Shown piece after piece: positions 33,833 to 42,780 of a stretch of DNA of 64,000 nucleotides. Location: positions 62,001 to 126,000 of the forward strand of contig JBFHIJ010000001.1 in the NCBI GenBank assembly GCA_041596515.1. Direction: 5' to 3'. This stretch comes from JBFHIJ01 sp041596515. GTDB lineage: Bacteria; Bacteroidota; Ignavibacteria; Kapaibacteriales; UBA2268. Numbering within the stretch: the first letter of the stretch is position 1; every line of letters starts with the position of its first letter. The notes under the pieces are model-generated. The model made no database searches and was not told where the DNA came from. It saw only the letters and a list, made by a program, of their open reading frames with translations. A program made the position numbers and the translations under genes.

Positions 33833-35728
33833 ATGGCAAAATGGCAAATAGATGACTCTGCTGAGCTTTACAACATAAGAGGTTGGGGAGCGAACTACTT
33901 TTCTATAAATGACAAAGGTAACGTTTGCGTATCGACCGGTAAGCACAATGCAAAAATTGAATTGAAAGAAATTATCGACGAATTGCAGATTAAGGATGTT
34001 TCTACGCCTGTACTTCTTCGATTTTCAGACATTTTAGCAGATAGGATAGAGGTGTTTCACAAGTGCTTTCAAAGAGCTGCCGAAGAGTATGACTATAAAG
34101 CAAGTAATTATATTATTTATCCTATCAAAGTGAACCAAAATAGACCTGTTTTGGAAGAAATTGTAAAGCATGGTAAACAGTATAACATAGGTCTGGAAGC
34201 GGGGTCAAAACCTGAATTGCATGCAATATTACCTAAAACTGATAAACCTGATTCTTTAATCATTTGCAACGGCTACAAAGATGAAGATTATATTGAGCTT
34301 GCCCTATTAGCTTTAAAAATGGGTAAGCCTATTTATATAGTGGTAGAAAAATTGAGAGAATTGAGGCTGATTATCAATCTTTCAAAACAACTTAAAGTAG
34401 ATCCTAATATTGGTATTCGAATAAAACTTGCCAGCTCAGGTAGTGGGAAATGGGAAGCGTCAGGTGGTGACAGATCCAAATTCGGTCTTTCATCCGGCGA
34501 ACTGTTAGAAGCAATATCTATGCTGGAAGAAGAAAATATGCTTGATAGATTTAAGCTTATTCATTTCCATATTGGTAGCCAGGTCACCAAAATACGAACT
34601 ATTAAAAATGCAATAAGAGAAGCGTCTCATTTCTATGTACAGCTTAGAAAAATGGGTGCAGAAATCGAATTTGTTGATATTGGTGGTGGATTAGGTGTTG
34701 ACTATGACGGCACGAACACGTCGAACCAAAGTAGTGTAAACTATACGATACAAGAGTATGTAAATGACGCTGTTTTTACTATGGTTGATGCTTCTGACAA
34801 ACATGGAGTACCTCATCCAAATTTAATTACAGAATCCGGACGCTCACTTACGGCACATCACTCTGTGCTCATTTTTGACGTATTAGAGCAGACTTCTGTG
34901 CCCGGTTGGGATGGTGATTACACTGTTAGCGAAGAAGACCACGAATTAGTCCAGCAGCTATATGATTTATATGTAAAGCTTAACCCTTCGAATATGCTTG
35001 AATCATGGCACGATGCTATCCAAATCAGAGAAGAAGCTCTAAATTTATTCTCTTTAGGTCTATTTAACCTGACAGGGCGTGCTTTGATTGATCGCTTGTA
35101 TTGGTCTACTGCAAAAGAAGTATACAGAATGAGCCGAGAACTGAAGCATCCGCCTCAGGAGTTAGGCATGCTTAGTAAACAGCTTGCTGACAAATATTTC
35201 TGTAATTTCTCATTATTCCAATCTTTGCCGGACGCTTGGGCGATTGATCAGGTGTTCCCAATAATACCAATCCACAGATTAGATGAAAAACCTGAAAAAT
35301 CAGCATCTTTACAGGATATTACTTGTGATTCGGATGGTAAGATAGAGAATTTTATCGGTTATGGTGACTATGCGTATAGTTTGCCTGTGCATTCTTTAAA
35401 CGAAGATGACCCGTATTATATAGGTGTTTTCTTAGTCGGAGCGTATCAGGAGATACTCGGAGATCTTCACAACCTGTTTGGAGATACTAATGCCGTGCAT
35501 ATTTCGTTTACAAAAGACGGTAGCTATGAAATCAAGCAAATCATTGATGCAGAAACGGTGTCGGAAGTGCTTTCTTATGTGCAGTATGATTCCAAAAAAT
35601 TAGTGAGAGCCATGGAAGCATGGGTAACTAGGTCAGTGAAAGATGGGAAAATATCTGCTATGGAAGGTAAAGAATTTTTATCAATCTATAGATCAGGCTT
35701 GTACGGAACTACTTATTTAGAGAGATAA
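33833..35728 (+). CDS. speA: Biosynthetic arginine decarboxylase
   Basis: 631 aa from ATG 33833; a TTG nine bases earlier is possible. It decarboxylates arginine to agmatine, first step of one polyamine route. The PLP lysine is K99 in YPIKVNQN, a perfect family match, followed by GLEAGSKPEL, the glycine-rich GGGLGVDYDG, and the C-terminal active-site region. The length and the N-terminal ELYNIRGWGANYFSIN are standard. No ureohydrolase or other polyamine gene is nearby. Confidence 0.95.
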   Translation: MAKWQIDDSAELYNIRGWGANYFSINDKGNVCVSTGKHNAKIELKEIIDELQIKDVSTPVLLRFSDILADRIEVFHKCFQRAAEEYDYKASNYIIYPIKVNQNRPVLEEIVKHGKQYNIGLEAGSKPELHAILPKTDKPDSLIICNGYKDEDYIELALLALKMGKPIYIVVEKLRELRLIINLSKQLKVDPNIGIRIKLASSGSGKWEASGGDRSKFGLSSGELLEAISMLEEENMLDRFKLIHFHIGSQVTKIRTIKNAIREASHFYVQLRKMGAEIEFVDIGGGLGVDYDGTNTSNQSSVNYTIQEYVNDAVFTMVDASDKHGVPHPNLITESGRSLTAHHSVLIFDVLEQTSVPGWDGDYTVSEEDHELVQQLYDLYVKLNPSNMLESWHDAIQIREEALNLFSLGLFNLTGRALIDRLYWSTAKEVYRMSRELKHPPQELGMLSKQLADKYFCNFSLFQSLPDAWAIDQVFPIIPIHRLDEKPEKSASLQDITCDSDGKIENFIGYGDYAYSLPVHSLNEDDPYYIGVFLVGAYQEILGDLHNLFGDTNAVHISFTKDGSYEIKQIIDAETVSEVLSYVQYDSKKLVRAMEAWVTRSVKDGKISAMEGKEFLSIYRSGLYGTTYLER

Positions 35729-35805
35729 GTTTTTCAAAATACGAGGGTATGCTCTCGATTGTAATAGAAATTGATATGCTATTCCTATTAAAGTGATTAC
35801 ACAAC

Positions 35806-36144
35806 ATGGCTAAAAAACAATATAGAATATATGATCCGGGAACCATAAAAATCGGCAAAAAAGTCGATGGATCAGTGAATGTTCAGAAAGTGCAAAAAAC
35901 GACTGAAAAGCCTAAGAGTCAGGAAATAGTCAAACATAAATTTGAAGAAACTGACACTCAAAAAGCTAAACGTGAGCAAATAATTAGGTCTCAATCTCTT
36001 GCGCTTATCAGAAAGAAATATAAAATGGTTTCGGATCAGGATTTGAAGCTGGAAAGTCGCTTGCTTCGTTTTAACAAACGATTGCGTGAGTATCCGGTTA
36101 AAAATTTGGTAACAGTAATCAAAGCCCTACTTAAAAATAAGTAG
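35806..36144 (+). CDS. Small basic protein of unknown function
   Basis: 112 aa, strongly basic (about a quarter lysine plus arginine), no signal peptide or membrane segment. Residues 12-45 look disordered; residues 46-110 are likely helical (QKAKREQIIRSQSLALIRKKYK). I do not recognise a family. A nucleic-acid-binding role is possible because of the charge, but this is speculation. Its end overlaps the convergent gene by 14 bp within a shared hairpin. Confidence 0.6.
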   Translation: MAKKQYRIYDPGTIKIGKKVDGSVNVQKVQKTTEKPKSQEIVKHKFEETDTQKAKREQIIRSQSLALIRKKYKMVSDQDLKLESRLLRFNKRLREYPVKNLVTVIKALLKNK

Positions 36145-36150
36145 GGCTTT
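36121..36150. terminator. Bidirectional terminator inside the overlap of two convergent genes
   Basis: A perfect 13-bp stem AAAGCCCTACTTA/TAAGTAGGGCTTT with a 4-nt loop. It covers the last codons of the plus-strand gene (stop 36142-36144) and of the minus-strand gene (stop 36131-36133), so the coding and terminator functions share the same bases. Confidence 0.8.
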
Positions 36151-37027
36151 TGCCTATAAATATTTGTGACTCTATATAATCTGTAAGCCAAAGGCCGGGC
36201 TGTTTAGTTTTATCAAAATCTATCCAAAATTTTGGTTGATAGCTTTTATTCATATACCATGAACCATCCTTTTTTCTTTTCTTACTTAGTAACTCTAATG
36301 CAAGATGACATCTAGGATCATCAAGCAAATTATGAGTTTGCATTAGGGCAAGTAGTTCTAAAATATTTACTCTATAGCTAAATGGATAGCTCAACTTTGT
36401 TATATAATCCCTTATAGGTCTGCTGTTTGATTGTCTTTGATATAGCCCATGTGCTAAAATATACTGTAAACCTTCGCTTAATTTGGAATGAATTTCATGA
36501 TTTTTAGAATTGTTTGCTTTGATATAATCACTTAGAGCGATAGTTGATTTGACTACTCCGATGTAGCAAGGAGTAGTTTTTAGACATCCTCCATATTTTT
36601 TCGCTCGGCTACCTTGCCAGTTGCTTTCTTTTCCTCTTGTAAAACTTTGATATTCAAGTATCCATTTGATTCCTATCCCTACTTCTTTAGAGTCAGCTAA
36701 ACCTGCTTTTATCAGTACAGAACATATCATTGCATTATAGCAAGCCAATATATCGTCGCTTTCCCCTGAAAAAGAAAATCCAGCTACGTTACTGGCAGCA
36801 TTCAGTAAATATGATATCCATTTTGTTGATTTTGGTAAATCTAAAGCATAAGGTATTTCTGCCAACTCTGTCAGGCGATTCAAAACATTTATTACATCAA
36901 GTTCAAAATCAGTCACTAACTGATTAACCAAGATAGATTTTTCAAGGTATGGCAGTGCTGCGTTAAAGTCAGTAACTTCACCATTTCTAACAAGCTTTTT
37001 GAGTGTAAGTGCAGAATCTATAGGCAT
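36131..37027 (-). CDS. Alpha/alpha-toroid protein (prenyltransferase/squalene-cyclase-like fold), function unknown
   Basis: 298 aa. Repeated helix pairs with lines such as YGGCLKTTPCYIGVVKSTIALSDY and RKKDGSWYMNKSYQPKFWIDFDKTKQPGLWLT are typical of the terpenoid cyclase/protein prenyltransferase toroid. The catalytic DxDD motif of squalene-hopene cyclases is not seen, so a cyclase role is not supported. It is co-transcribed with a WYL regulator (8 bp upstream) and a TPR protein. A ligand-binding or unknown enzymatic role is left open. Confidence 0.55.
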   Translation of the reverse strand: MPIDSALTLKKLVRNGEVTDFNAALPYLEKSILVNQLVTDFELDVINVLNRLTELAEIPYALDLPKSTKWISYLLNAASNVAGFSFSGESDDILACYNAMICSVLIKAGLADSKEVGIGIKWILEYQSFTRGKESNWQGSRAKKYGGCLKTTPCYIGVVKSTIALSDYIKANNSKNHEIHSKLSEGLQYILAHGLYQRQSNSRPIRDYITKLSYPFSYRVNILELLALMQTHNLLDDPRCHLALELLSKKRKKDGSWYMNKSYQPKFWIDFDKTKQPGLWLTDYIESQIFIGKSPTYF

Positions 37028-37035
37028 TACAAACT

Positions 37036-38034
37036 CTATCTAGAATAGTTTGATAAAATATTATTAGCTTTTATTTTTATCTCATTTATCAGAGTTTCGG
37101 GCTTCTTGGCTGTTAAGATATCACCCCAGCTCATCACCCATGAAATCAAATCCGGTGCGATGGGGCAGTACATCTTTATTAGAGTCTTACCACCCGTTAC
37201 TTCTACTTTTTGTGTAGGGTGAAAAGTCCTGTTTGCAAAGTAATGTTCGTAGCCATTTCTAATTTCAAGTTCGCAGTGCTGCTTATCGCCGTCAAATACT
37301 CCAAATCGGTCTGTTGTAAATTTTTCAAAACTAAATTCCGGAACTTCATAGGGTGCAGACTCAACCGGTATCATCTCTATGATTCCTTCTAACTTTAGCG
37401 ACCTATGATTGTTATATTTAGGTGTGCAGTAAGCAACATACAATGCACCACGATAAGTAAATATCTTTTCGAGTAATACTGTAAAAGTTTTAGGGTCTTT
37501 ATATGGCACTGACTGATACTTTAGGCTTAAATATGTTTTATCGTTTATATAATTAATTACTTGCTTCAATATAGAATTATGTTGCGCATAGTCAAATTGC
37601 CCGACATTTTGATCCCAAAACATACTATCAGAAGAAAGTGGATTGCCCGGAGCAATTTTTTCTAGTTTCTTCATCAAATCCGTAATACTGTCGTAAATGT
37701 CAGTACCTCTAAAAGTTTTAAGGTGAGCTTTCAGCAAGTAAAAAGAAAGAAGTTCATTGCTTGAGAAGTTTAAATCATAAGTTATATGCTTCTTTCGGGT
37801 TGGTATATATTCTGTATATTTCCCGTCTTTAGTTGTTTCTATCAGATCAAGGCTTTTCAAAAATTTAAGATAGCGATTAATCGTTCTCTCAGAGATATTA
37901 TTCATTTCTATATCGCCGGATTCTATGTAAGAGCTACGTATATCATCGATGCTCAACCTTCTGTCAGATCTATATGATTCTTTGATTAAATCATAGAGAA
38001 ATATCACTTTATCAGCATAATCAGGTTTACTCAT
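37036..38034 (-). CDS. WYL domain transcriptional regulator
   Basis: 332 aa. An N-terminal DNA-binding part (about 1-65) holds a helix-turn-helix-like ISERTINRYLKFLKSLDLIE, followed by the WYL domain at about 145-230 (ISLKYQ-like LSLKYQSVPYKDPKTFTVLLEKIFTYRGALYVAYC) and the WCX-type C-terminal part (FHPTQKVEVTGGKTLIKMYCPIAPDLISWVMSWGDILTAKKP). WYL regulators respond to nucleic-acid or nucleotide ligands in known cases. It lies 17 bp after the TPR gene and 8 bp before the toroid gene. Confidence 0.85.
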   Translation of the reverse strand: MSKPDYADKVIFLYDLIKESYRSDRRLSIDDIRSSYIESGDIEMNNISERTINRYLKFLKSLDLIETTKDGKYTEYIPTRKKHITYDLNFSSNELLSFYLLKAHLKTFRGTDIYDSITDLMKKLEKIAPGNPLSSDSMFWDQNVGQFDYAQHNSILKQVINYINDKTYLSLKYQSVPYKDPKTFTVLLEKIFTYRGALYVAYCTPKYNNHRSLKLEGIIEMIPVESAPYEVPEFSFEKFTTDRFGVFDGDKQHCELEIRNGYEHYFANRTFHPTQKVEVTGGKTLIKMYCPIAPDLISWVMSWGDILTAKKPETLINEIKIKANNILSNYSR

Positions 38035-38051
38035 ATTTATCTCTGAAATGG

Positions 38052-39869
38052 TTATACTTTTCTTTTTCTTATTGTATTTATTTTCTCGCGAACCTCTTCC
38101 AAGTAGATAGATTGCGGGAACTCTGTAAGAATTTTGATGTATATTGTTTCTGCTTCAGAGTATTTCTTTTGCTCTGCCAGATAATCTGCTTTAAGTAGTA
38201 GAAATTTATCCAAAACCAGTGAAGTGGTATTAGAAGTGAGATAGCTATCTATCCTTTCTAAGTACTTATCGGGTTGTACTATCAAAGATATTTCTAATAG
38301 TCTCAAGTATGCATTGTTTGCTAAAGATGAGCCGGAGGCGAGCGAATAGGCTTTTTCAAATCTGAGAAGAGCATCCTGAAGTTTTTCCTGAGTTTCAGAT
38401 TTTAGCCCAATTGCGTATTGTTTTAATGCTTCGGATTGTTCCTTGTTTTGAGAGATAAGGTGATGTCTTTGCAAGGCATCATTTGCAATATTCGCGTCCG
38501 AAAATTTTCCAACTTCTTTATATAATGTATCGGCTTGTTCAAAATTTCCATCGAAAAATTCTAAATCGGCTTCCATATATTTGGCTCTGAGAGCAAAGTC
38601 ACCGCTGCCTTTGTTAAATGTATTTTGAAGAATAGATAGCACGCTTTTGGCAGAATCAATATCATTATTTTTTATATGAATATCAGCCAAAAGCAAATAT
38701 GCTTCGGCTGCTTGAGTACTTCTTCCGTAACGATTGTCAGCAGTTAAGTCATTGATGCTTTTTTTGGCTTCGCTCAAATTGTTTGTTTTATTTGAATAAA
38801 TTTGAGCTATGCGGAGCATACAGTCAGCAGAAATAGAGGAATTAGTATTAGTTTTAATAAGATTTTTATATTCTTGGATTATTTCCAGATACTGCTCTTT
38901 GGAAATCATCTTTTTAGAATTTTCCAATCGTGCATCCAGAGTCCTTACATAATTAAACAGAGCGGAGGAGAAATATCGATTCTCTTTAGTATTTCCTCTT
39001 TTTATAAGTATCTGCAAGGTTTTTATAGCAAGCTCATACTCACCATCGTTCCTTGCAGATATGGCAAAAGTATAAATTTCACGTCCGTTGGCATTGCTAA
39101 GTTTATCAATGCTCTCTATCAATTCTAAAGCATCATCAGACTTACCTATTTCTCTCAGATACCAACTATAAATCTGCAAGACATGCAAATCGTTGTTATT
39201 TTCAGCATATAAATTTTTGAGATATTGATTAATGTAATCTTTGGATTCCTTATTTTCCATTAAAGCATATATTCTGCCCTGAGCCTGCTCGGGTCTTTTA
39301 GTAAGGTAAAGCAGTTTGATTATCTCATCCATACCGTTTTTATAATCATTAGTGGCTATATACATTTTGGAAAGTTCGTCAGCAAATATATTTTTATCAG
39401 AAAGCTTACTTCTGCCATCCAAAAGTGTTTGTACCGCTTCTTTAAATAGCCCAAGCTTGTTTTGTATAATACTAAGAGTGCTATAAGTAGTCTGTTCTTT
39501 AGAGAATTTGGAGAGTCCGGCATTCCAATAGTGCTTAGCAGAGTCTGCTTTCCCTTGACTGTAGTATAACTCACCAAGCATCGCATATATCTGAAAACTT
39601 TTGGTATATTTTACATGTTGGAGAGATTTGTCAAGTAACTCTGCAAATCTGTTTTCCTGATATAAAATAGTTTTTAAGCCATCAAAAGCTCTTTCGGAAG
39701 CGGGATTAGCGTCAAAAATCTGCATATATACACGAAGAGCATTTTCCGAATCGCCGCCGTTTAGATAAGAATCTGCCAAACGCAGGCGGTTGTTCTCAAT
39801 ATTCTGAGAATAAACCATCGAGGAAGCAAAAATCAAAAAAGTTATAATTATTTGCAGAGTGTATTTCAT
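38052..39869 (-). CDS. Exported TPR repeat protein
   Basis: 605 aa with a signal peptide (residues about 4-21, end near VYSQN). Tetratricopeptide repeats fill the rest, for example DSYLNGGDSENALRVYMQIFDANPASERAFDGL and TLYKEVGKFSDANIANDALQRHHL, with a final TPR pair of the YbgF/CpoB look (DYLAEQKKYSEAETIYIKILTEFPQS). It is probably a periplasmic assembly or scaffold protein. First gene of a three-gene minus-strand operon; the 275-bp gap upstream has no clear promoter match. Confidence 0.8.
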   Translation of the reverse strand: MKYTLQIIITFLIFASSMVYSQNIENNRLRLADSYLNGGDSENALRVYMQIFDANPASERAFDGLKTILYQENRFAELLDKSLQHVKYTKSFQIYAMLGELYYSQGKADSAKHYWNAGLSKFSKEQTTYSTLSIIQNKLGLFKEAVQTLLDGRSKLSDKNIFADELSKMYIATNDYKNGMDEIIKLLYLTKRPEQAQGRIYALMENKESKDYINQYLKNLYAENNNDLHVLQIYSWYLREIGKSDDALELIESIDKLSNANGREIYTFAISARNDGEYELAIKTLQILIKRGNTKENRYFSSALFNYVRTLDARLENSKKMISKEQYLEIIQEYKNLIKTNTNSSISADCMLRIAQIYSNKTNNLSEAKKSINDLTADNRYGRSTQAAEAYLLLADIHIKNNDIDSAKSVLSILQNTFNKGSGDFALRAKYMEADLEFFDGNFEQADTLYKEVGKFSDANIANDALQRHHLISQNKEQSEALKQYAIGLKSETQEKLQDALLRFEKAYSLASGSSLANNAYLRLLEISLIVQPDKYLERIDSYLTSNTTSLVLDKFLLLKADYLAEQKKYSEAETIYIKILTEFPQSIYLEEVREKINTIRKRKV

Positions 39870-40144
39870 AGTTTATTATTTTCGTAAAGTGAGTAATATA
39901 TATAAGACATAAATATAACATAAAATAACGAGTATTTATAAAATCTAGTTGAAATAGGAATATGATATCAGATAGTATTTGACATAAAGACGATTGAAAC
40001 TTATATGCCACTATCTTTAGAGCTGTTTTAGCTGCACAGTTGAATCGAAACTTTCAATCTGCCAACTAAATTAGACCAACTCATATTTTAATCTTATATT
40101 AGTTTCTGTACTAAAAAAACCTTACTATCATAAAAGAGCTTAAA

Positions 40145-41398
40145 ATGAAATTTTTCAAGTATTTTGTTATATCGTTTTTTTCTTTTATTGGTTTAATTAT
40201 AGTAGTAAGTTTATTTCTTCCAAGCCAGATAGATGCTGAACTTACTGCAAATATTAAAATCAAAAAGAAATACTTATTCAACTATCTGTCTGACATAGAT
40301 AATGTTAATCAATGGAGTATGTGGGGTGTTGATAATGACTCCACTCTGACTTATAAAACTGAAGCTGATTATCAGACACAATTGCCGGTGTATAAATGGA
40401 CTGCTGAACTACTTGGTGCGGGTTTTATTACATTTACACAAGTGAAACAGGACACTTTAGAGTTCTTGACTAGTCTTTATGAAGACGAGTTTGAGATGTA
40501 TGGCTTTATTTCTCTAAAGCAAATAGGTAATGAAACTATAATTTACAGACGCCAAACTATGGATTTGGGCTCGAATCCTGTATATAAAATAGTAGGGTAT
40601 ATAATGCAGGAATACATCTCAAAAGATTTAAAAAGTGAATTAGATAAAATAAAGGAGCTTGCGGAAGCTATGGAACCGATGGAACATACTCTCAAAATAT
40701 TATATGATAATAGTGCTCAGGGTGAAAAATTAAAGTATGGCTGGGGATTTTCTTGCGTAATTAATGATACTTTGCTTTTTGACACCGGCGAAGATTTTGA
40801 AAAATTACAATATAATATCAAAGAAATGGAGATTGATATATCAAAAATTACAACTTTGATTATCAGCCATGACCACTGGGATCACACAGGTGGACTCAAA
40901 GAAATAGTACCGGTTTTGCCTAATTTGCAGAAAATATACCTGCCACAAAGTTCTAGTAGCGAGCTAAAATCTATAGCAGAAGATAAAGCTATAATGGGTA
41001 ACTCCAAATATGTGAGTCTTTCTGAAAATATCATCCTGACGAAAAACTTCAAAACAGAATACAAAGGAAATACTTTGTACGAGCAGTCTCTTTTGCTTAA
41101 AACTGAAGATTCTTTTTATACTATTTTAGCCGGATGCGCTCACCCCGGAATAGATGTAATGGTTTCAGAAATAGAGAAAGACTTGGATATAAACATTAAA
41201 GCTGTTATCGGAGGTTTTCACCTGACCAATGCAAAGGATGAAAAGATTATATCGATTGCCCTTACGCTCAAAGAGTTAGGAATAACTAAAGTAGGGCCAA
41301 CTCACTGCTCAGGTAAAAATGCAAAAGAGATATTCAAAAACGAATTTCCCGGGAATTATATCAACATTTTTACAGGAAAAGAGGTTGAAATAGATTAG
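40145..41398 (+). CDS. Fusion of a membrane-anchored SRPBCC domain and a metallo-beta-lactamase domain
   Basis: 417 aa. A membrane segment at about 5-25, then an SRPBCC/START-like domain at about 30-165 (KKKYLFNYLSDIDNVNQWSMWG, the usual opening of polyketide cyclase/START proteins). A metallo-beta-lactamase fold follows at about 180-417 with S241-H242-D-H244-W-D246-H247-TGG, then AGCAHPGID, IGGFHL and PTHCSG, as in the dihydropterin-type MBL subgroup. The C-terminal half should be a metal hydrolase; the N-terminal half may bind a hydrophobic ligand. The join is continuous in one frame. An MFS gene begins two bases downstream. Confidence 0.75.
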   Translation: MKFFKYFVISFFSFIGLIIVVSLFLPSQIDAELTANIKIKKKYLFNYLSDIDNVNQWSMWGVDNDSTLTYKTEADYQTQLPVYKWTAELLGAGFITFTQVKQDTLEFLTSLYEDEFEMYGFISLKQIGNETIIYRRQTMDLGSNPVYKIVGYIMQEYISKDLKSELDKIKELAEAMEPMEHTLKILYDNSAQGEKLKYGWGFSCVINDTLLFDTGEDFEKLQYNIKEMEIDISKITTLIISHDHWDHTGGLKEIVPVLPNLQKIYLPQSSSSELKSIAEDKAIMGNSKYVSLSENIILTKNFKTEYKGNTLYEQSLLLKTEDSFYTILAGCAHPGIDVMVSEIEKDLDINIKAVIGGFHLTNAKDEKIISIALTLKELGITKVGPTHCSGKNAKEIFKNEFPGNYINIFTGKEVEID

Positions 41399-41399
41399 A

Positions 41400-42566
41400 A
41401 TGGGTGCAAAAAAGTTTGAATTATCTAATGTACTTACTGTAATGCTTAATCATTTTACGCATGACTTTTTTCCTGCTACTATTCCTGTATTAGTACCTAT
41501 TCTTTTAGAAAAATATGAGCTAAGCCTTCAGCTTGGAGCACTCTTTATAATTATGATAAGAATACCTTCTGTTTTAAATCCTATACTGGGAGTTTATGCA
41601 GACAGATTTAAACTTAGGTATATAGTGATTTTTGCACCTATTGTCTCCGCTTTATTTATTAATGCAGTTTATTATTCACCAAATTACTACCTTACATTAT
41701 TTTTACTGCTAATGACCGGGCTTTCCTCAACAATGTATCACATCCCGGCACCTGTGATGATGAAGCACTTTTCGGGTGATAAAATCGGAACCGGTATGAG
41801 TCTTTTTATGGTTGGTGGCGAAACTGCCCGATCGGTCGGCCCATTAGTTTTATCTGCTATATTGGCATATTACTATCTGGGAGCGGCTTCCGTTTTGCTA
41901 ATAGTTGTAGCATTACTGACTTTAGTCTTCTGGAAAAAATTCAATAACGCAACAATTTCTGAAGAATATACTCACAAAAAAGCAAAACAAAACGGAATAA
42001 AAGAAGTACTCAAAAGAAATAAAAAATTATATATGGTTCTTGCTGTGATAATTTTTGTAAAAACATTTTTTACAGCTTCACTTAGTGCCTTTCTGCCCAC
42101 ATTTCTCACTTTCAAAGGAGAGGGAATAGCGAAAGCAGGGATAGCTCTTGCAGTATTAGAAATAGCCGGAGCTGCCGGAACTTTTCTTGCAGGCACACTT
42201 TCCGATAAGTTTGGTAGATATTCAGTTTTGAAATTTTCTGTAGTTTTATCTCCATTGCTTTATCTTGTTTTTTTATTAGCACCGGGAGCTTGGGTTTTAG
42301 TATTATTAGTAATGCTCGGGCTCACCGTATTTGCTGTCAATCCAATAATCATGGCACTAATACAGGAAAACGAGAAGGACTACCCGGCTGCTGCAAACAG
42401 CATATATATGACACTCAATTTCAGCTTTAGTTTCAGTATCTTATATTTGATTGGGCTAATCGGCGATATATGGAGCTTAGGAACTGCTTATACGATCTGT
42501 TCGATAGTTGGCTTCGTTTCTATTCCCTTTGCGTTTATACTGCCTAAGATAGAGATAAAAAGCTAG
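41400..42566 (+). CDS. MFS transporter, fosmidomycin-resistance-like
   Basis: 388 aa with about 12 membrane segments. The start HFTHDFFPATIPVLVPILLEKYELSL and the loop GVYADRFKLRYI match the fosmidomycin-resistance (Fsr) branch of the MFS, and a second loop GTLSDKFGRYSVLK appears in the C-terminal half. Such pumps export small hydrophobic drugs. It directly follows the SRPBCC-MBL gene, so the pair may handle the same compound, one by hydrolysis and one by export; this is inference. Confidence 0.8.
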   Translation: MGAKKFELSNVLTVMLNHFTHDFFPATIPVLVPILLEKYELSLQLGALFIIMIRIPSVLNPILGVYADRFKLRYIVIFAPIVSALFINAVYYSPNYYLTLFLLLMTGLSSTMYHIPAPVMMKHFSGDKIGTGMSLFMVGGETARSVGPLVLSAILAYYYLGAASVLLIVVALLTLVFWKKFNNATISEEYTHKKAKQNGIKEVLKRNKKLYMVLAVIIFVKTFFTASLSAFLPTFLTFKGEGIAKAGIALAVLEIAGAAGTFLAGTLSDKFGRYSVLKFSVVLSPLLYLVFLLAPGAWVLVLLVMLGLTVFAVNPIIMALIQENEKDYPAAANSIYMTLNFSFSFSILYLIGLIGDIWSLGTAYTICSIVGFVSIPFAFILPKIEIKS

Positions 42567-42780
42567 TAAGAGATTTTTACTACCCTATACTTATGTGATA
42601 TGTGGAATTCCCTTCGTAACTTATTTCTTCGCCGCTTGACACTCCAAGATTCGATAAAGGTTGATATTACATTTACCAAATAATTCTTTTTAGTGTACTT
42701 CATTAAAATAATTGCAGATTAACGCATTTATAGGTATTTTTCTGATAATATGCTAATTGTAATATATAAGTCAAAACAAC

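Noticed and set aside
36131..37027. Squalene-hopene cyclase for hopanoid synthesis
   Set aside because: The fold resembles cyclases but the DxDD catalytic motif and the full length of about 630 aa are absent.
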